Shown: positions 32,126-42,118, numbered from the stretch's first letter. The stretch is DNA of 64,000 bases from Prorocentrum cordatum (GCA_963575745.1 CAUYUJ010014325.1:236501-300500), one strand, 5' to 3'. A program made the numbers and translations. The notes: a model not told the origin generated them from the letters alone.

Positions 32126-32299
32126 ACGCAGCGAGCGGCCTCGGAGAAGGAAGCCGGCGCGCACTCCGCCTCAACGCCACTGCCAACCGCGTGCCCCTTT
32201 CATGAGCTGATCTTTATGCTTCACGCTTCGCGTACCCCCACCAGCTAATTCAGAAGCCCTGCCCACGAGAGCTGACGGGAAAAGGGACGAAAGGGACAC

Positions 32300-33310
32300 A
32301 TCTAGGGGAACAAAGCGAACAACCAGGATGAACCGAGAGATCTCTGGGAGCCAAGGGGTGGCCTTGGAAGGCCTCTTCGGGCCATCCCTGGGGGCCGCGT
32401 GGGGGCGAGGGAAAGAGGAGGAGGAGGAAGAGGAGGAGGAGGAGGAGGAGGAGGAGGAGGAGGAGGAGGAGGAGGAGGAGGAGGAGGAGGAGGAGGAGGA
32501 GGAAGGGGAGGAGGAGGAGGAGGGGGCCTCTTGGGCGCCTCTTGGGGCACTTTTGGGGCCTCCTGGGAGCTTCCTGGGGGCCTCTTGGAGGGTTGTTGGC
32601 GGCCTTTGGGGGGTCGTCTTGGGGCCCTGTTGGGCATATCAGGGGTTCCTACAGGCCATTGTGGGCGTCTTGGAGGCCTCTTGGGCAGTTTTGGGGCCCT
32701 CTTGGAGCCGTTTATGGGGCCTTTTGGGACGTCATGGGGCCATCTTGGAGGCCTTTTGGGCGAGCTCTGGGGCCTCTTGCGCCGTCGTGAGCCGTCGGAA
32801 TGCCGAAACGAAGCAAACGCCAAAGTCTTTGAAACAACTCTCGGAAAATCAATGATTTTGGCATCTTCGGGCCCTCCTGGAAGACCTCCTGGACGCCCAA
32901 TTGGGGACATCTTGGGCCGTCATGGGGCCATCTTGGAGGCCTCGTGGGTGCTTTTGGGGGCTTCTTGCCGTCTTGAGCCGTCGGAATGTCGAAAAGAAGC
33001 AAATGCCACAATCTTTCAAACACCTAAGTACTATCAATGATGTTGGCCTCTTCGGGCCCTCCTGGAGGATCTCTTGGAGGCCTCGCGGGCCGTCTTGGAG
33101 GCCTCTTGGGGGCCATCTCAGGCCGTCTTTGGTGCATCTTGGGCCGTCTTGGAGGCATCTCGGGGCCATCTCAGCCGTCTTGGAGGCCATCTTGGGCGTC
33201 TTGGAGGCCCCTGGGGCCATCTTGGGGCCCTCTTGGGGCCTCTTGGGGCTCTCTTGGGGCCCTCTTCGGGGCCCTGGAAGGCGTCTTGGGGCCATCTTGA
33301 AGGCCATCGA
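32300..33310 (+). repeat. GCCTCTTGGGG satellite, copy 2, with GGA tract
   Basis: GGCCTCTTGGGGCC / GCCGTCTTGGAGGCC units run for 1 kb, starting with a 110-nt (GAG)n tract (32,412-32,522). An AT-richer block (GCCGTCGGAATG(C/T)CGAAA, GAAGCAAA, then TCAATGAT and GGC(A/C)TCTTCGGGCCCTCCTGG) occurs at 32,787-32,882 and 32,972-33,064, giving a higher-order period of about 185 bp; its relative is at 7,866-7,940. All frames are repeat-driven. Confidence 0.9.
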
Positions 33311-33325
33311 TCAAAGGAGAAGCTG

Positions 33326-33560
33326 GGATAACTGTCAGCCCCCCCCCCAAAGATGCCAACATGCAGCCAAAACCTTGGTAAAACCAATGATTGGGGCGCC
33401 AGAGGACTGGTGGGATAACGTTCAGCCCCCCCCCAAAGAGGCCAAAGTGGGGCCAAAACCTTAGTAAACCTTTGCATTTGGCGCCCAGAGGGCTGGTGGG
33501 GCCACGCCCGGTCCCCCCCAAAGAGGCCCAAATGGAGCCAACACATGGGCAAAACAAATG
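33326..33560 (+). repeat. 88-bp tandem repeat, three copies
   Basis: Each unit has CCCCCCC(A)AAAGA(G/T)GCC, a GGAGCCAA/GGGCCAAAACC segment, then AATGATTG or TTGCATTTG and GGCGCC(A/C)AGAGG(A/G)CTGGTGGG. Confidence 0.85.
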
Positions 33561-33774
33561 ATTGTGGCTTCCTCGCCGAGGCCGTTTCAGACGCCCTGAC
33601 ACCTCGCGGACCCCCCCAACAAAAAGTCCACGGGAGGGGTAAGGGGAGGGGTCAAGGCTCCCTCCCCGCCTGCAAGCCGTCTCGCTCACTCCCACCCGCC
33701 CTCCCAACAAATACGTAGCACCCGAATCTGGCCCGAGCCTCAGCATATTCAGCGGTCGTCTTTGGATGGGCAGC

Positions 33775-34095
33775 AACTGGGGGCCAATCCGCCGCCGCCG
33801 CAGCCGCCGCCGCCCGCGCCGCCGCCGCCGCAGCCGCCGTCGCCGCCGCCGCCGCCGCCCCCGCTGCCCGTCGCCGCCGCCACCGCCGCGCCGCCGCCGC
33901 CGCAGTCGCCGCCACCGCCGCCGCGCCGCCCGCCGCCGCCGCCGCAGCCGCCGCCGCCCCCGCTGCCAAATCTCCGCAGCCGCTGCCGCCGCAGCCGCTG
34001 CCGCCACCGCCACCGCCGCCGCCGCCACCGCCGCAGCCGCCGCCGCAGCCGCCGCAGCTGCCGCCGCCGCAGCCGTCGCGGCCGCCGCCAAGTGT
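33775..34095. repeat. (CCG)n microsatellite
   Basis: CCGCCG with CAG, TCG and CAC variants over 320 bp. Poly-Pro/Arg/Ala frames arise on both strands. Confidence 0.95.
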
Positions 34096-34350
34096 ATTTC
34101 GTATTGTTACTGTTGACAGGGATGGTGGGGGGAGGCCGCATCGGGTTGGCTGCGCATGTTCGGAATTTGGAGGCATAGTGTGTGTGTTTTTATAATTGTT
34201 TTTTTGTTACGAGGGATGGTGGGGGGGGCCCTCATGGTTTTGGGTTGGCTACCAGTGGCCTGGGGGAGGGGATGTTTATTAATAGGGAACAGTGATAAAC
34301 CCTTCCCCGTAGGGGAAGAGGGGGTTTTGGAAGAGGGAAGAGGAATCTCG

Positions 34351-34992
34351 TTAGACCACCTGGCGGGATTTAAGCTGAGTTGCGCCCACAAGTGCGTCGC
34401 CTGGAGTCCGCCCCCCGCCGCGCCGCCAGCACCGCTGCCCGAGCCTGGCGACCCGGGTCTTGAGTCGTTCCAGGGCCGCGATTCGGAGTGCGTGGTAAAA
34501 ATGATGCATTTGCTTTCCCGCGAAGTGCTTTCCAACAGCCCGCGTGAGATCCCACGGAGTGATCGCCACCCCGGGGCGTTGCCACTCGAAGGAAACGGCC
34601 CTTTGGCATGGTGCGCACACGCGGGTGACCTGAACATGCCAGTTTGGCCGGAGACCTTCGGCACGGACGCCAGACGCCACGCCCAGGACCCGAAAGCCCA
34701 AATGCGATCGTTCGCATGCGCCCACCGCACCCATGTTGGCACGCCCCTCGCACGCTTCGTGGCCCCATAGGGGAGCCCCACCGAAAGCCCAAATGCTTGC
34801 GTTCGCATGCGCCCACCGCACCCATGTTGGCACGCCCCTCACACGTTTCGTGGCCCCATGGGGAGCCCCACCGAAGGCCCACATGTCAGGCTTCGCATGC
34901 ACCCACCGCACCCATGTTGGCACACCCCTCACATGTTTGGTAGCCCCACAGGGAACGCCACCGAACGCGGTGTATAAAACGACGGTGCCCAC
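34351..34992 (-). CDS. Candidate ORF with 30-residue repeats and a Cys pair
   Basis: A 213-codon minus frame. Residues 8-100 are three units of 30 residues (VPTWVRWAHANASIWAFGGA type) encoded by a 90-bp tandem repeat at 34,699-34,975. Then comes WHVQVTRVCAPCQRAVSFEW, a strand-rich segment with C-x2-C that could be half a zinc ribbon, then RPGVAITPWDLTRAVGKHFA and a helix (HALRIAALERLKTRVARL). The plus strand also has a 204-codon frame (34,156-34,770) with an N-terminal hydrophobic region. I favour the minus frame because of its motif-like spacing and helix, but only slightly. Confidence 0.3.
   Translation of the reverse strand: MGTVVLYTAFGGVPCGATKHVRGVPTWVRWVHAKPDMWAFGGAPHGATKRVRGVPTWVRWAHANASIWAFGGAPLWGHEACEGRANMGAVGACERSHLGFRVLGVASGVRAEGLRPNWHVQVTRVCAPCQRAVSFEWQRPGVAITPWDLTRAVGKHFAGKQMHHFYHALRIAALERLKTRVARLGQRCWRRGGGRTPGDALVGATQLKSRQVV
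34699..34975 (+). repeat. 90-bp tandem repeat, three copies
   Basis: TTCGCATGC(G/A)CCCACCGCACC, CATGTTGGCAC(G/A)CCCCTC and GAGCCCCACCGAA(A/G)GCCCA recur every 90 bp, which keeps frames open in both directions. Confidence 0.9.
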
Positions 34993-35035
34993 AACTGCAG
35001 ATGGTTGAGTTTCTCGTCAGGCGAATTACTTCTGC

Positions 35036-35449
35036 ATGCCCCGCCAAAGTTGTAAGCTGCGGGTCCGCTCCAAGCGCATGCGGTTCCGAATGCTCCAATA
35101 TGGTTTGGCCCTGTGCTTCTATTCTCTCTCGCCGCATCCGCTGGCCCCTTGCACTTCGTTCGCCGCCCTGCTGCCGCTGCCACTGCTGCTGCTGCTGTTC
35201 GCCCTCCCCAGCCATGACGAGGCGCGCAGCGCCACCGCCTCGCACCAGCAGCTGTTCGGGCTTGACGGCATGCGGCCGAGCACGCGCGAGGAAAGGAGGC
35301 CGGCCGACGGCTCGGGCCCTGGCTCGCCCCTCCCCCCACATCCCCCGCGCGCCACGAAGAGCTCCCGACGGGCGATTATGACTTGTCTATGTTTGGAGAC
35401 CATCCGTAGCCTTTCGGTTAAAGTGGCAGCTCTTAAAACTCGCTCTTAG
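35036..35449 (+). CDS. Candidate exon with signal-anchor, unidentified
   Basis: A 137-codon frame. After a basic start, residues 40-58 form a strong hydrophobic helix (AALLPLPLLLLLFALP), then HDEARSATASHQQLFGLDGM, a basic stretch (RPSTREERRPADG) and a Pro-rich linker. GC3 is very high across the hydrophobic and following part, unlike a random frame. The last 15 codons overlap the degraded spliced-leader relic at 35,403-35,423, so the true coding end or a splice donor probably lies before about 35,380. The architecture suggests a type II membrane or secreted protein. Antisense frames of 94-151 codons exist. Confidence 0.4.
   Translation: MPRQSCKLRVRSKRMRFRMLQYGLALCFYSLSPHPLAPCTSFAALLPLPLLLLLFALPSHDEARSATASHQQLFGLDGMRPSTREERRPADGSGPGSPLPPHPPRATKSSRRAIMTCLCLETIRSLSVKVAALKTRS
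35403..35423 (+). other. Degraded spliced-leader relic (second)
   Basis: TCCGTAGCC is followed directly by TTTCGG and TTAAAG. Against the 22-nt dinoflagellate leader this needs one deletion (the A after GCC) and three substitutions. One of these, T to C at position 14, is shared with the better relic at 36,846. It lies 120 nt upstream of the ATG of the Cys-rich frame. Confidence 0.45.
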
Positions 35450-35543
35450 TTCCTGTACGCTTGCTTCCCCCTAGGGACCAGACGGCGTTTCGTGCGTTTG
35501 CCCCGTGACACTCTTGGCCGGCTCCTCCTTGTCTGTGTCCACA

Positions 35544-35873
35544 ATGGACGTGAATTCTGGCTCAGCTGCCGACGAATGCGTGCATGGCGCAGCTGCGAGG
35601 TGAGATGAAGGACGCGGAGCAGCAGGAACGAGGAGGCCATGGCGTTCATCAGCCAGCAGATGGCAAGAAGTACGAGACGACCAGAGTGGCGTGATGTGCC
35701 ATCGAGACAATTGCGTTGCCATCACCTGCGGCGCAGGCTACCAGTGCTGCAACTCGACGTGCTCATACCTGACCAGCCAGTCTACGCCAGACTATGCCAT
35801 CTGCTGCCCTCTGGACAATCACTGCAAGGACGACACCGTTTTCGTGTCCTGCGCTCCTGGGGCCTGGCTGTAG
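35544..35873 (+). pseudogene. Cysteine-rich protein, broken, downstream of a leader relic
   Basis: ATG at 35,544 opens MDVNSGSAADECVHGAAAR and then TGA at 35,601. In the neighbouring frame GEMKDAEQQERGG and PADGKKYETTRVA read as protein until TGA. From about 35,693 the first frame resumes with ten Cys in 60 residues: a CHRDNC start, ITCGAGYQCCNSTC, AICCPLDNHCKDD and VFVSCAPG, ending TAG. GC3 is high in each good segment, so two frameshifts or one stop separate parts of one former ORF of about 110 codons. The CC spacing recalls granulin-like or other small disulfide-rich modules but does not match one exactly. It is intronless and has a leader relic upstream, consistent with a retroposed cDNA. 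Confidence 0.45.
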
Positions 35874-36365
35874 GCGTCCCATTGGGAGGGTTAGCTGGCA
35901 TTTTCAGTGTCCGCCGTTACTTCTTGAATGTTCGTCGTTACGCCAGTGCCCTAACGCACGAAGCTTTTCCTAGGCGTGAGCCACATCGGGCCAACGCAGG
36001 CCCACACGCTTCAGTCAATGTCACGTGTCACATGCGCCAAAAATGTAGCCACAAAGAGCGAGTCTGGACATGCTTAGTTATGCGGTGTACATCGGGAGGT
36101 CGTAGAAATATATGATTTCCGCACATGTAGGTGCTGACTGAACCATGTGGACGCCCATGTGGACGCCCACGTGTAAGGCGACGATCACAGTGGAGACTCT
36201 CACGCCCATGACAATGATATTTACCACCCCATCCAGGGCGTGGTCCTATGAGGCAATTCGCTTGTTTCACCCTCCTGTTGCCTGTTTGCCTTGCGTGCTC
36301 GCCCACATTGACCGCTGACATGTGCTCCAAGCCATTGTTGAAGACTATTGAGCAGATGTTTCGCC
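35874..36365. other. Non-repetitive DNA, no gene recognised
   Basis: Includes GTGGACGCCCATGTGGACGCCCACGTG (a 12-nt direct repeat near 36,148). Only competing short frames otherwise. Confidence 0.5.
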
Positions 36366-36845
36366 CAAGGAGTCTCTTGGAGGCCTCTTTGTGCGATCTC
36401 GACGCTTTATCGGGACCATGTTGGGGCCCTTTCTGGCCATCTCGGGGCATTGTGGGTGCGTATCTCGGGCCCCTCGTACAAGGCTCAAGACGAGGCCCGA
36501 AGTGTACTCGTAATGATTGCTGCCACGCCATTTGTTTTCACCACATCCCGAGGCCCTCTTAGGGTTATGTTGGGGCAGTCTTGGGGCCCCCTCAGGGGCC
36601 ATCTTGGGCTTCCCAAGGCCACTTGGAGGCTGTCAATGCAGGCGCCATATTGGACCCGCGGGCACGGTTCAAGATGGAGCCCGGCATGTATGACACCATT
36701 TGTTTTGAGCACGTCTTGGGGCCATATTTGGGGCCAGATTGGGACGTCTTCGGGCCCTCTCGGCGCCATCTTGGGACTCCCCTCGGCCATCTCGGTGCCC
36801 TTTGCGGGTCATCTTGGGCTCCTCAACAGGACTCAAGACCGATCC
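36366..36845 (+). repeat. GCCTCTTGGGG satellite, copy 3, degenerate
   Basis: CTCTTGGAGGCCTC, TTGGGGCCCTTTCTGGCC, GTCTTGGGGCCCCCTC and similar units, more diverged than at 32.3 kb. It ends at the spliced-leader relic. Confidence 0.7.
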
Positions 36846-36867
36846 TCCGTAGCCATTTCGGCTCAAG
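36846..36867 (+). other. Relic dinoflagellate spliced leader
   Basis: The 22 nt begin TCCGTAGCCATTT and end GGCTCAAG. They match the dinoflagellate trans-splicing leader (first base D = A/G/T) at every position except 14, C instead of T. Genomic copies of the leader fused to gene bodies are known in dinoflagellates as footprints of recycled cDNA. Another GCTCAAG sits 24 nt further on, at 36,891. Confidence 0.85.
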
Positions 36868-37026
36868 CCAGTCGGGCCCAAGAATTTGTAGCTCAAGTCG
36901 GCCTCAGTGCGCAGACATTCCGGTCGAAGTTGTTTAGCAGCGTAATGGTATTTGAAGAGGCATGGGGCAGCGGATGGCAAGTCTTTTATGGTTGGGTGAT
37001 CCAATTGCCCCCCTATATCTTTTGTG

Positions 37027-37419
37027 ATGAGCGAGGAGGCCATGGGTCCAGGATTCACTGTCGTCCTGTTCATCGGGGTGGCACACCTCTGGCTCACTAA
37101 TTACGTGTCAGTGCAACCTTCACTCAGAAGAGTGTCACTCAAGTATTAACGCCGATTGGAGAAAGACCAAAGGCATACGGTGCTGGCCGCTGGCGCAGTC
37201 GACAGCATGGCGCTGGCGTTGGGCGTGAATTGCCTGATGAATCTGAACGCCCACGGCGGCACCCGTGGTGTATCGGAGTAGGCGTGCATGTTCTTGAAAA
37301 CGGGCATCTTCCTCTTCCAGGTGGCGATGTTATTCTTCGACGTTACGTATGGTTTGAAGGGTCTCCGCAGCACGCTGGTCAATTCCTTCCTGGGGTCCCC
37401 CGACGAGAATCCTGAATGA
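37027..37419 (+). pseudogene. Processed pseudogene of a small polytopic membrane protein
   Basis: A single frame of 131 codons from ATG 37,027 to TGA 37,417-37,419 is broken only by TAA (37,147-37,149) and TAG (37,279-37,281). Segment 1 (MSEEAMGPG then FTVVLFIGVAHLWLTNYV) holds one membrane helix. Segment 2 has LAAGAVDSMALALGVNCLMN, a second. Segment 3 has TGIFLFQVAMLFFDVTYGL, a third, then a polar tail ending SPDENPE. Codons favour C/G in third position. All segments share one phase with no intron-like interruption. The 160 nt between the leader relic and the ATG would be the 5' UTR and contain in-frame stops, so the start is sensible. No poly(A) or target-site duplication is evident. I do not recognise the family. 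Confidence 0.7.
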
Positions 37420-37504
37420 AGTGTGCCCCTGGTGGCGGCTAGCGGTGCGCATACGTAGCGTGCTCTCGGAGGCGATTGAGAGCCGCCATTGCGCCAACAG
37501 ACTT

Positions 37505-37521
37505 CTTGTCCTCCTCCTCCT

Positions 37522-37552
<31 letters not shown>

Positions 37553-37567
37553 ATCATCATCATCTTC
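37505..37567. repeat. (CCT/CAT)n microsatellite
   Basis: CTCCTCCTC then CATCATCATCATC. Confidence 0.9.
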
Positions 37568-38115
37568 CGATGAACCGCTTCTCTTCATTGTACTCCTACA
37601 TGCAGGGCCGCGCCCATTTAGAGCGCCAGAGTGCCAAGCAGCAGTACGTTGCTTAGGCAGGCCCGTGCTAAGCGACTGGAATGGGCAAACATACCAACCA
37701 ACACTTGTCAGTGATCGATGTCTGCGTCGATTCGGGCGGGGCTGGTCTGGGCTGGTGGGGGGGGGAGGGGCGGAGGTGGTGGTGGAGGGCGAAGCACATG
37801 CGCTTGCATGATCACAAGCTTCATGAGGTCGCGCGGGAGGCCCTCGCGCAGATGTAGAGGGCCCGGGTAGCGGGTTGTCAAGCCTTGATTCGGTCAGGTT
37901 CGACAGGGAACGATTTTGGCGTCCCTCCGTCCACTCAGGTTTTTCACTGTTGGGGTGAGCGGATCGTGCGGTTTGGTGGTTTGATCTTGCGTGGCAGTGC
38001 CACGCAGTGGTCTCTCTTTGCGTTAGTCCCCACATCCTAAGTTGGGCCCTTGTTTTCTTTGGACAACCCGCGCAGTCCTCCCACACCATCTCCTCTTCAC
38101 ACCCACTCCTCCGAT
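37568..38115. other. Non-repetitive DNA, no gene recognised
   Basis: A run of ten G near 37,757. A minus frame of 276 codons crosses the flanking microsatellites and is half low-complexity. Not supported as a gene. Confidence 0.5.
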
Positions 38116-38145
38116 CATCATTATCATCATCATCATCATCATCAG

Positions 38146-38176
<31 letters not shown>

Positions 38177-38225
38177 AGCAACATCATCATCACCATCAAT
38201 CATCATCTTACTCATCATCACGACT
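38116..38225. repeat. (CAT)n microsatellite, first
   Basis: CATCAT with CAGCAT, CGT and CAACAG variants. CACTCACTC-rich sequence follows to 38,480. Confidence 0.9.
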
Positions 38226-38540
38226 ACCACTATCCCATCAGCACCATCAAGCCTCAACGTCGTCCACACCCCCTCACACCCACTCGAGCACCCTCATTCA
38301 CTCACAACTTTCTCACTCACTCTGCGGGAGAGACCGTGATGACAGTCTCTTTTGATGGCGGTCTCTCTGGCCTCTTCGCACTTACACACCCACGCACTCA
38401 CATCACCATCGCACCCTTACTCGATCATTCTCAGTCGCGCATAACTTACTCACTCTCCCACTCACTCACTCACTTCTCCTGGGTGGCTCGCCCACACACA
38501 CGCAATCATTCACGAACCATCATCACCACTTGCCTCCTCC

Positions 38541-38541
38541 C

Positions 38542-38640
<99 letters not shown>
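38541..38640. repeat. (CAT)n microsatellite, second, nearly pure
   Basis: About 33 uninterrupted CAT triplets. Frames give poly-His, poly-Ile and, on the minus strand, poly-Asp. Confidence 0.95.
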
Positions 38641-38724
38641 TCACACCACTATAATCTTCATCATCATCATCATCACTTGCCTGTGTGTCGTCTCGGGCGG
38701 GAGCCTCCATTTTTGCCCCCCTGA

Positions 38725-39715
38725 AGCCTGTAACGGGGGAAGTATCATGCGGGAACCTCGTTTGCTAGTGGATTGCGAGGAAGTCTCAGGCGGGAACCTC
38801 CGCCTTATGTGGCCCGCAGCCCATGTTCGAAATTCGAGGCGGCTCATCGGAACCATGTAACTGTCGTCACGGTCGGGCTACCGGGGCCGGGGCGTAGAGG
38901 AAGTTTCAGGCGGGAGCCTCGTTTGTGAGTGAATTGCGAAGAAGTCTCAGGCGGGAGCCTGGGGCCCACAGCTCACGTTTGTAATCCAAGGCGGGTCATT
39001 TTGAAACGTGTAAAAGTCGTCACTGTGAGGCTCCTCAGGCCTGAAGCTAAAGGACGTATCAGGCAGGAGCATCGTCTGTGAGTGGATTGCGAGGATGTCT
39101 CAGGTGGGAACCCCTTCCCTATGGGGCCCGCAGCTCATGTTTGAAATCCGAGGCGGGTCTGTAAGTGTCGTCACATTTGAGCTCCTGGGGCCTGAGTATG
39201 GAGGTAGTTTCAGGCGGGAACTTCGTTTGTGAGTGAATTGCTAAAAAGTCTCAAGCGGGAGTCCCTCCTTATGGGCCCGTTGCTTATGTATTTGACCCGA
39301 GCGGATCATCGAAACTTTGTGATTGTCGTCGCTATTGGGTTCCTGGGGCGTGAGTTGGAGGAAATTTCAGGCGGGAGCTTCGTTTGTGAATGACTTGCGA
39401 GGAAGTCTCAGGCGGGAGCCCCTGCATTATGGGGCCCGCACTTCATGTTCGAATGTGAGGCGGGCCATCGGACTCTTGTAACTGTCGTTATCTTTGGGGT
39501 CCTGAGGCCTGGATATCGGGAAAGTATCAGGCGGGAGCCTCGTTTGTGAGTGAATTGCGGGGAAGTCTTAGGCGGGGGCCTCCGCCCTGGGGGGCCCGCA
39601 GCTCACGTTCGAATCCGAAGCGGGTCATCCTCAAACTTGTATTTGTCGTCACTTTTGGGATCTAGATGCGTGAATATGGGGGAACTATTCGGCGGGGGCC
39701 TCCACAGCGAGTGAT
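38725..39715 (+). repeat. 155-bp satellite, GGAAGTCTCAGGCGGGAGC core
   Basis: Six to seven units, with GTGA(A/T)TTGCGAGGAAGTCTC anchors near 38,771, 38,929, 39,080, 39,230, 39,388 and 39,548. Each unit carries the core twice, as (G/A)GTGA-anchored GAAGTCTCAGGCGGGAGCC and as GGAAGTTTCAGGCGGGAGCC, plus GGGGCCCGCAGCTCATGTT and TGTCGTCAC. The core is the exact complement of GCTCCCGCCTGAGACTTCC in unit M3 (11.0-11.4 kb). Confidence 0.9.
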
Positions 39716-39726
39716 TGGTGAGGTAT

Positions 39727-39975
39727 CTGCGCGTGCCTCTGGCCGCACTGGGTTGCGGATGTCGCATTAAGCGAGGCGAGAGGCTTTGGCCTCGTCAGGT
39801 ATGCGAGCCTCTGGCCGCGCACGACTCCTGTATGATCCAGCCAGCGTCGGCGAGAGCCTCTGGCCTCGTCAGCTCTGCGAGCCCCTGGCCGCGCAGCTGG
39901 TAATCATTCAGTCGACGGCGAGAGCCCCTGGCAACGTCAACTGCGTAAACCTCTGGCAACGCAGGCTCCCAATAT
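39727..39975 (+). repeat. CCTCTGGCC(T/G)CGTCAG repeat
   Basis: About seven units of 30-40 bp with GAGCC(T/C)CTGGCC(T/G)CG and GGCGAGAGCC, the last two diverged to CTGGCAACG. Confidence 0.75.
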
Positions 39976-41367
39976 CACGAGGACGACTATGAGGTTCATG
40001 TCCAGATTAGCCGAGCGGACTCTCATGCGGGGTCCTACCGTCGGAGTAATTGTTTTTGGGCGCCGCTTCGCTGAATGAGTTCAATGGATGCCTGTGGCAC
40101 AAGAAAACATGACCCAAGACCGAGGAGGGCGCCCGTCGAGGGAAGAGAGCGAAGGTACCCAGGAGGTGCGCAGCCACGGTCGCGGGCGCCGCCGTGCTGA
40201 TGTTCCTCGCCGCGCTGCTGCTGGGCGCCGACGGCCGCGTGGCCCGCCGTTGGCTGCTGTCGCGGCCTCTTGGGCAGAGTGGGCGTCAAGCGCCTTCCCC
40301 ACCCAGGAACGAGGAGTCGATGTCTTGGCCAGCAATGACCCTTGGGCGGGGAGGCAGGCAATTCGAGGAGACTGCGAGGACTCTGGATGCGCCGGGGTCC
40401 AACCACCCTCTGGAAATGTCCACGGAGCGGCAGCTGACGCCCGAGCAGCAGGATGTGCCATGCACGCAGCGACTCTTGAGGCTGCCCAACCACCACAAGA
40501 TGCGACACTGGAATAACGTCGCTCATTCACCATTGGCACGCAGCTCCCGAACATCATCGGTGCGTCGGTCACAGCTGCTATGACCAACGTCCAGGCCGAG
40601 CTTGCGAGCTCGTCGCAGACCTTCTTGGCCCCCCACGGTCGCCAGGCTCAACGCGGTCGAGTCAGACGTCCGCAGGGCCCAGGGGGGAGGACCAACGGAA
40701 CCTGCGGCCCAAGGCCGAGCGCATGCAATAGACGTTGACGATGGCGGAAAGCGATGCAGCTTCGGAGGGCATTGATGTTGGTCGACTGGCACATTTGGGA
40801 TCGCCCGACCAACCCACGCCTCTCCAGCATCAGCAAGGAGACGGATGTCACGAATAAGGAGTTTCTCGAAGGCACACTCCCATGGTTGGGCGCTGCTATG
40901 GTCAAGATCGACCATATCGAGATTATTGCGCCTGGCGCGCGGTCTGACGCCGACCTTCGATGGAAGCGATTCAGTGTCACTGATATTGATGGATCTGATA
41001 CTGACATCTTCATCGGACCCGATCGCAACCGCAGCGCGGATACGTCGCGAAGTTCAAACGAAGAAGTTACGGCAAGTTCTACAGAGGATGTCGCCAAACT
41101 GTGACTGGTGGTCCACGAGGCACCAGGGCTTGGTCTTCTGTGGAGATCTACCCATCGTGACAGTGGTACCAGGCGCCGCACCATCCGATTCCACCACGCT
41201 CTACTGGAGTCCCCAGGCCCTCGACCAGCACCACATCGACAAGGGCGCGGCCGGCCGGGTGTTCCACTGGCTGTTCAGGGAGGTGGATGCGTCATCCTGG
41301 CTGTTATCATGTCACGAGGTGGCGTCCCGAGGACATCGAGCCAGGGGGGCCTCAGATCGTGGTCATC

Positions 41368-41860
41368 TCTTGGAATGCTACCGCCTTGGTCTGCAGTGAC
41401 AGGCGCCGTCGTCGCCTCGCGCTGGCTCGCCTAGCCCAGCAGAGGAAGCGCTGCGCGATCGTTTGCCTGCCGTAGGCCCTCGGGGCGCGCGAATCGCTCG
41501 CCAACCAACTCCAGTGCCCTTGCGGGTATACCGTCTTCTTCGCCATGGGCACCACTGCCAGCGTGGGAAGCGTTGCCGCCCTGCTTTCCCGGTGCCCAGA
41601 GCGCCAGCTCGCCGCCCATGATGTTAATTCGTTACCCAAGTTCGTGCGCGTTGAGCTTGCCCAATTACGTGCTCACTCGCTATCAATCGAAAACGCAACC
41701 GCGGGCGCTGCCGTCAAGATCCTTAACATCCACAACCACGACGTTGACAGTTGTCACAGAGTTGTTGCCAAGGCCGCTCGGCGAGTGAACGCCCTTTTGG
41801 GTCCGCGCTGACGAGACCGAGCGCCTGGCCGTCGCGATCGGGGACTTCGACGTTGCGGGT
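41368..41860 (+). pseudogene. LINE endonuclease domain remnant
   Basis: SWNATALV at 41,368 corresponds to the N-terminal (S/N)WN motif. KILNIHNHDV at 41,716-41,745 is the central strand. IGDFDVAG at 41,837-41,860 is the GDFN-type catalytic motif, with Asn replaced by Asp, followed at once by TAA. The first and second motifs lie in different frames, and a further shift separates the second from the third. Confidence 0.6.
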
Positions 41861-41999
41861 TAACCCGAGGGATTCGCTGTTCTATTCTGATCGGCAGGCG
41901 CAGCTTTCTCACGCTGGGAGAGCTGGCCACCACGAGGCCTTCTGGATGGAGTCTCTCCAATGGTCAGATGACCGAGATTGCGACGAACCTGCTTACTCA

Positions 42000-42082
42000 G
42001 CTCTCTCTCTCTCTCTCTCTTTTTTTCTACCTCCTCTATCTCCTCGATTGGCCTTGCCTTCGTCTCTCTCTCTCTCTCTCTC

Positions 42083-42118
<36 letters not shown>

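Noticed and set aside
32302-32910. Gly/Leu/Trp-rich ORFs through the GCCTCTTGGGG array
   Set aside because: Open frames on both strands and in several phases; purely repeat-driven.
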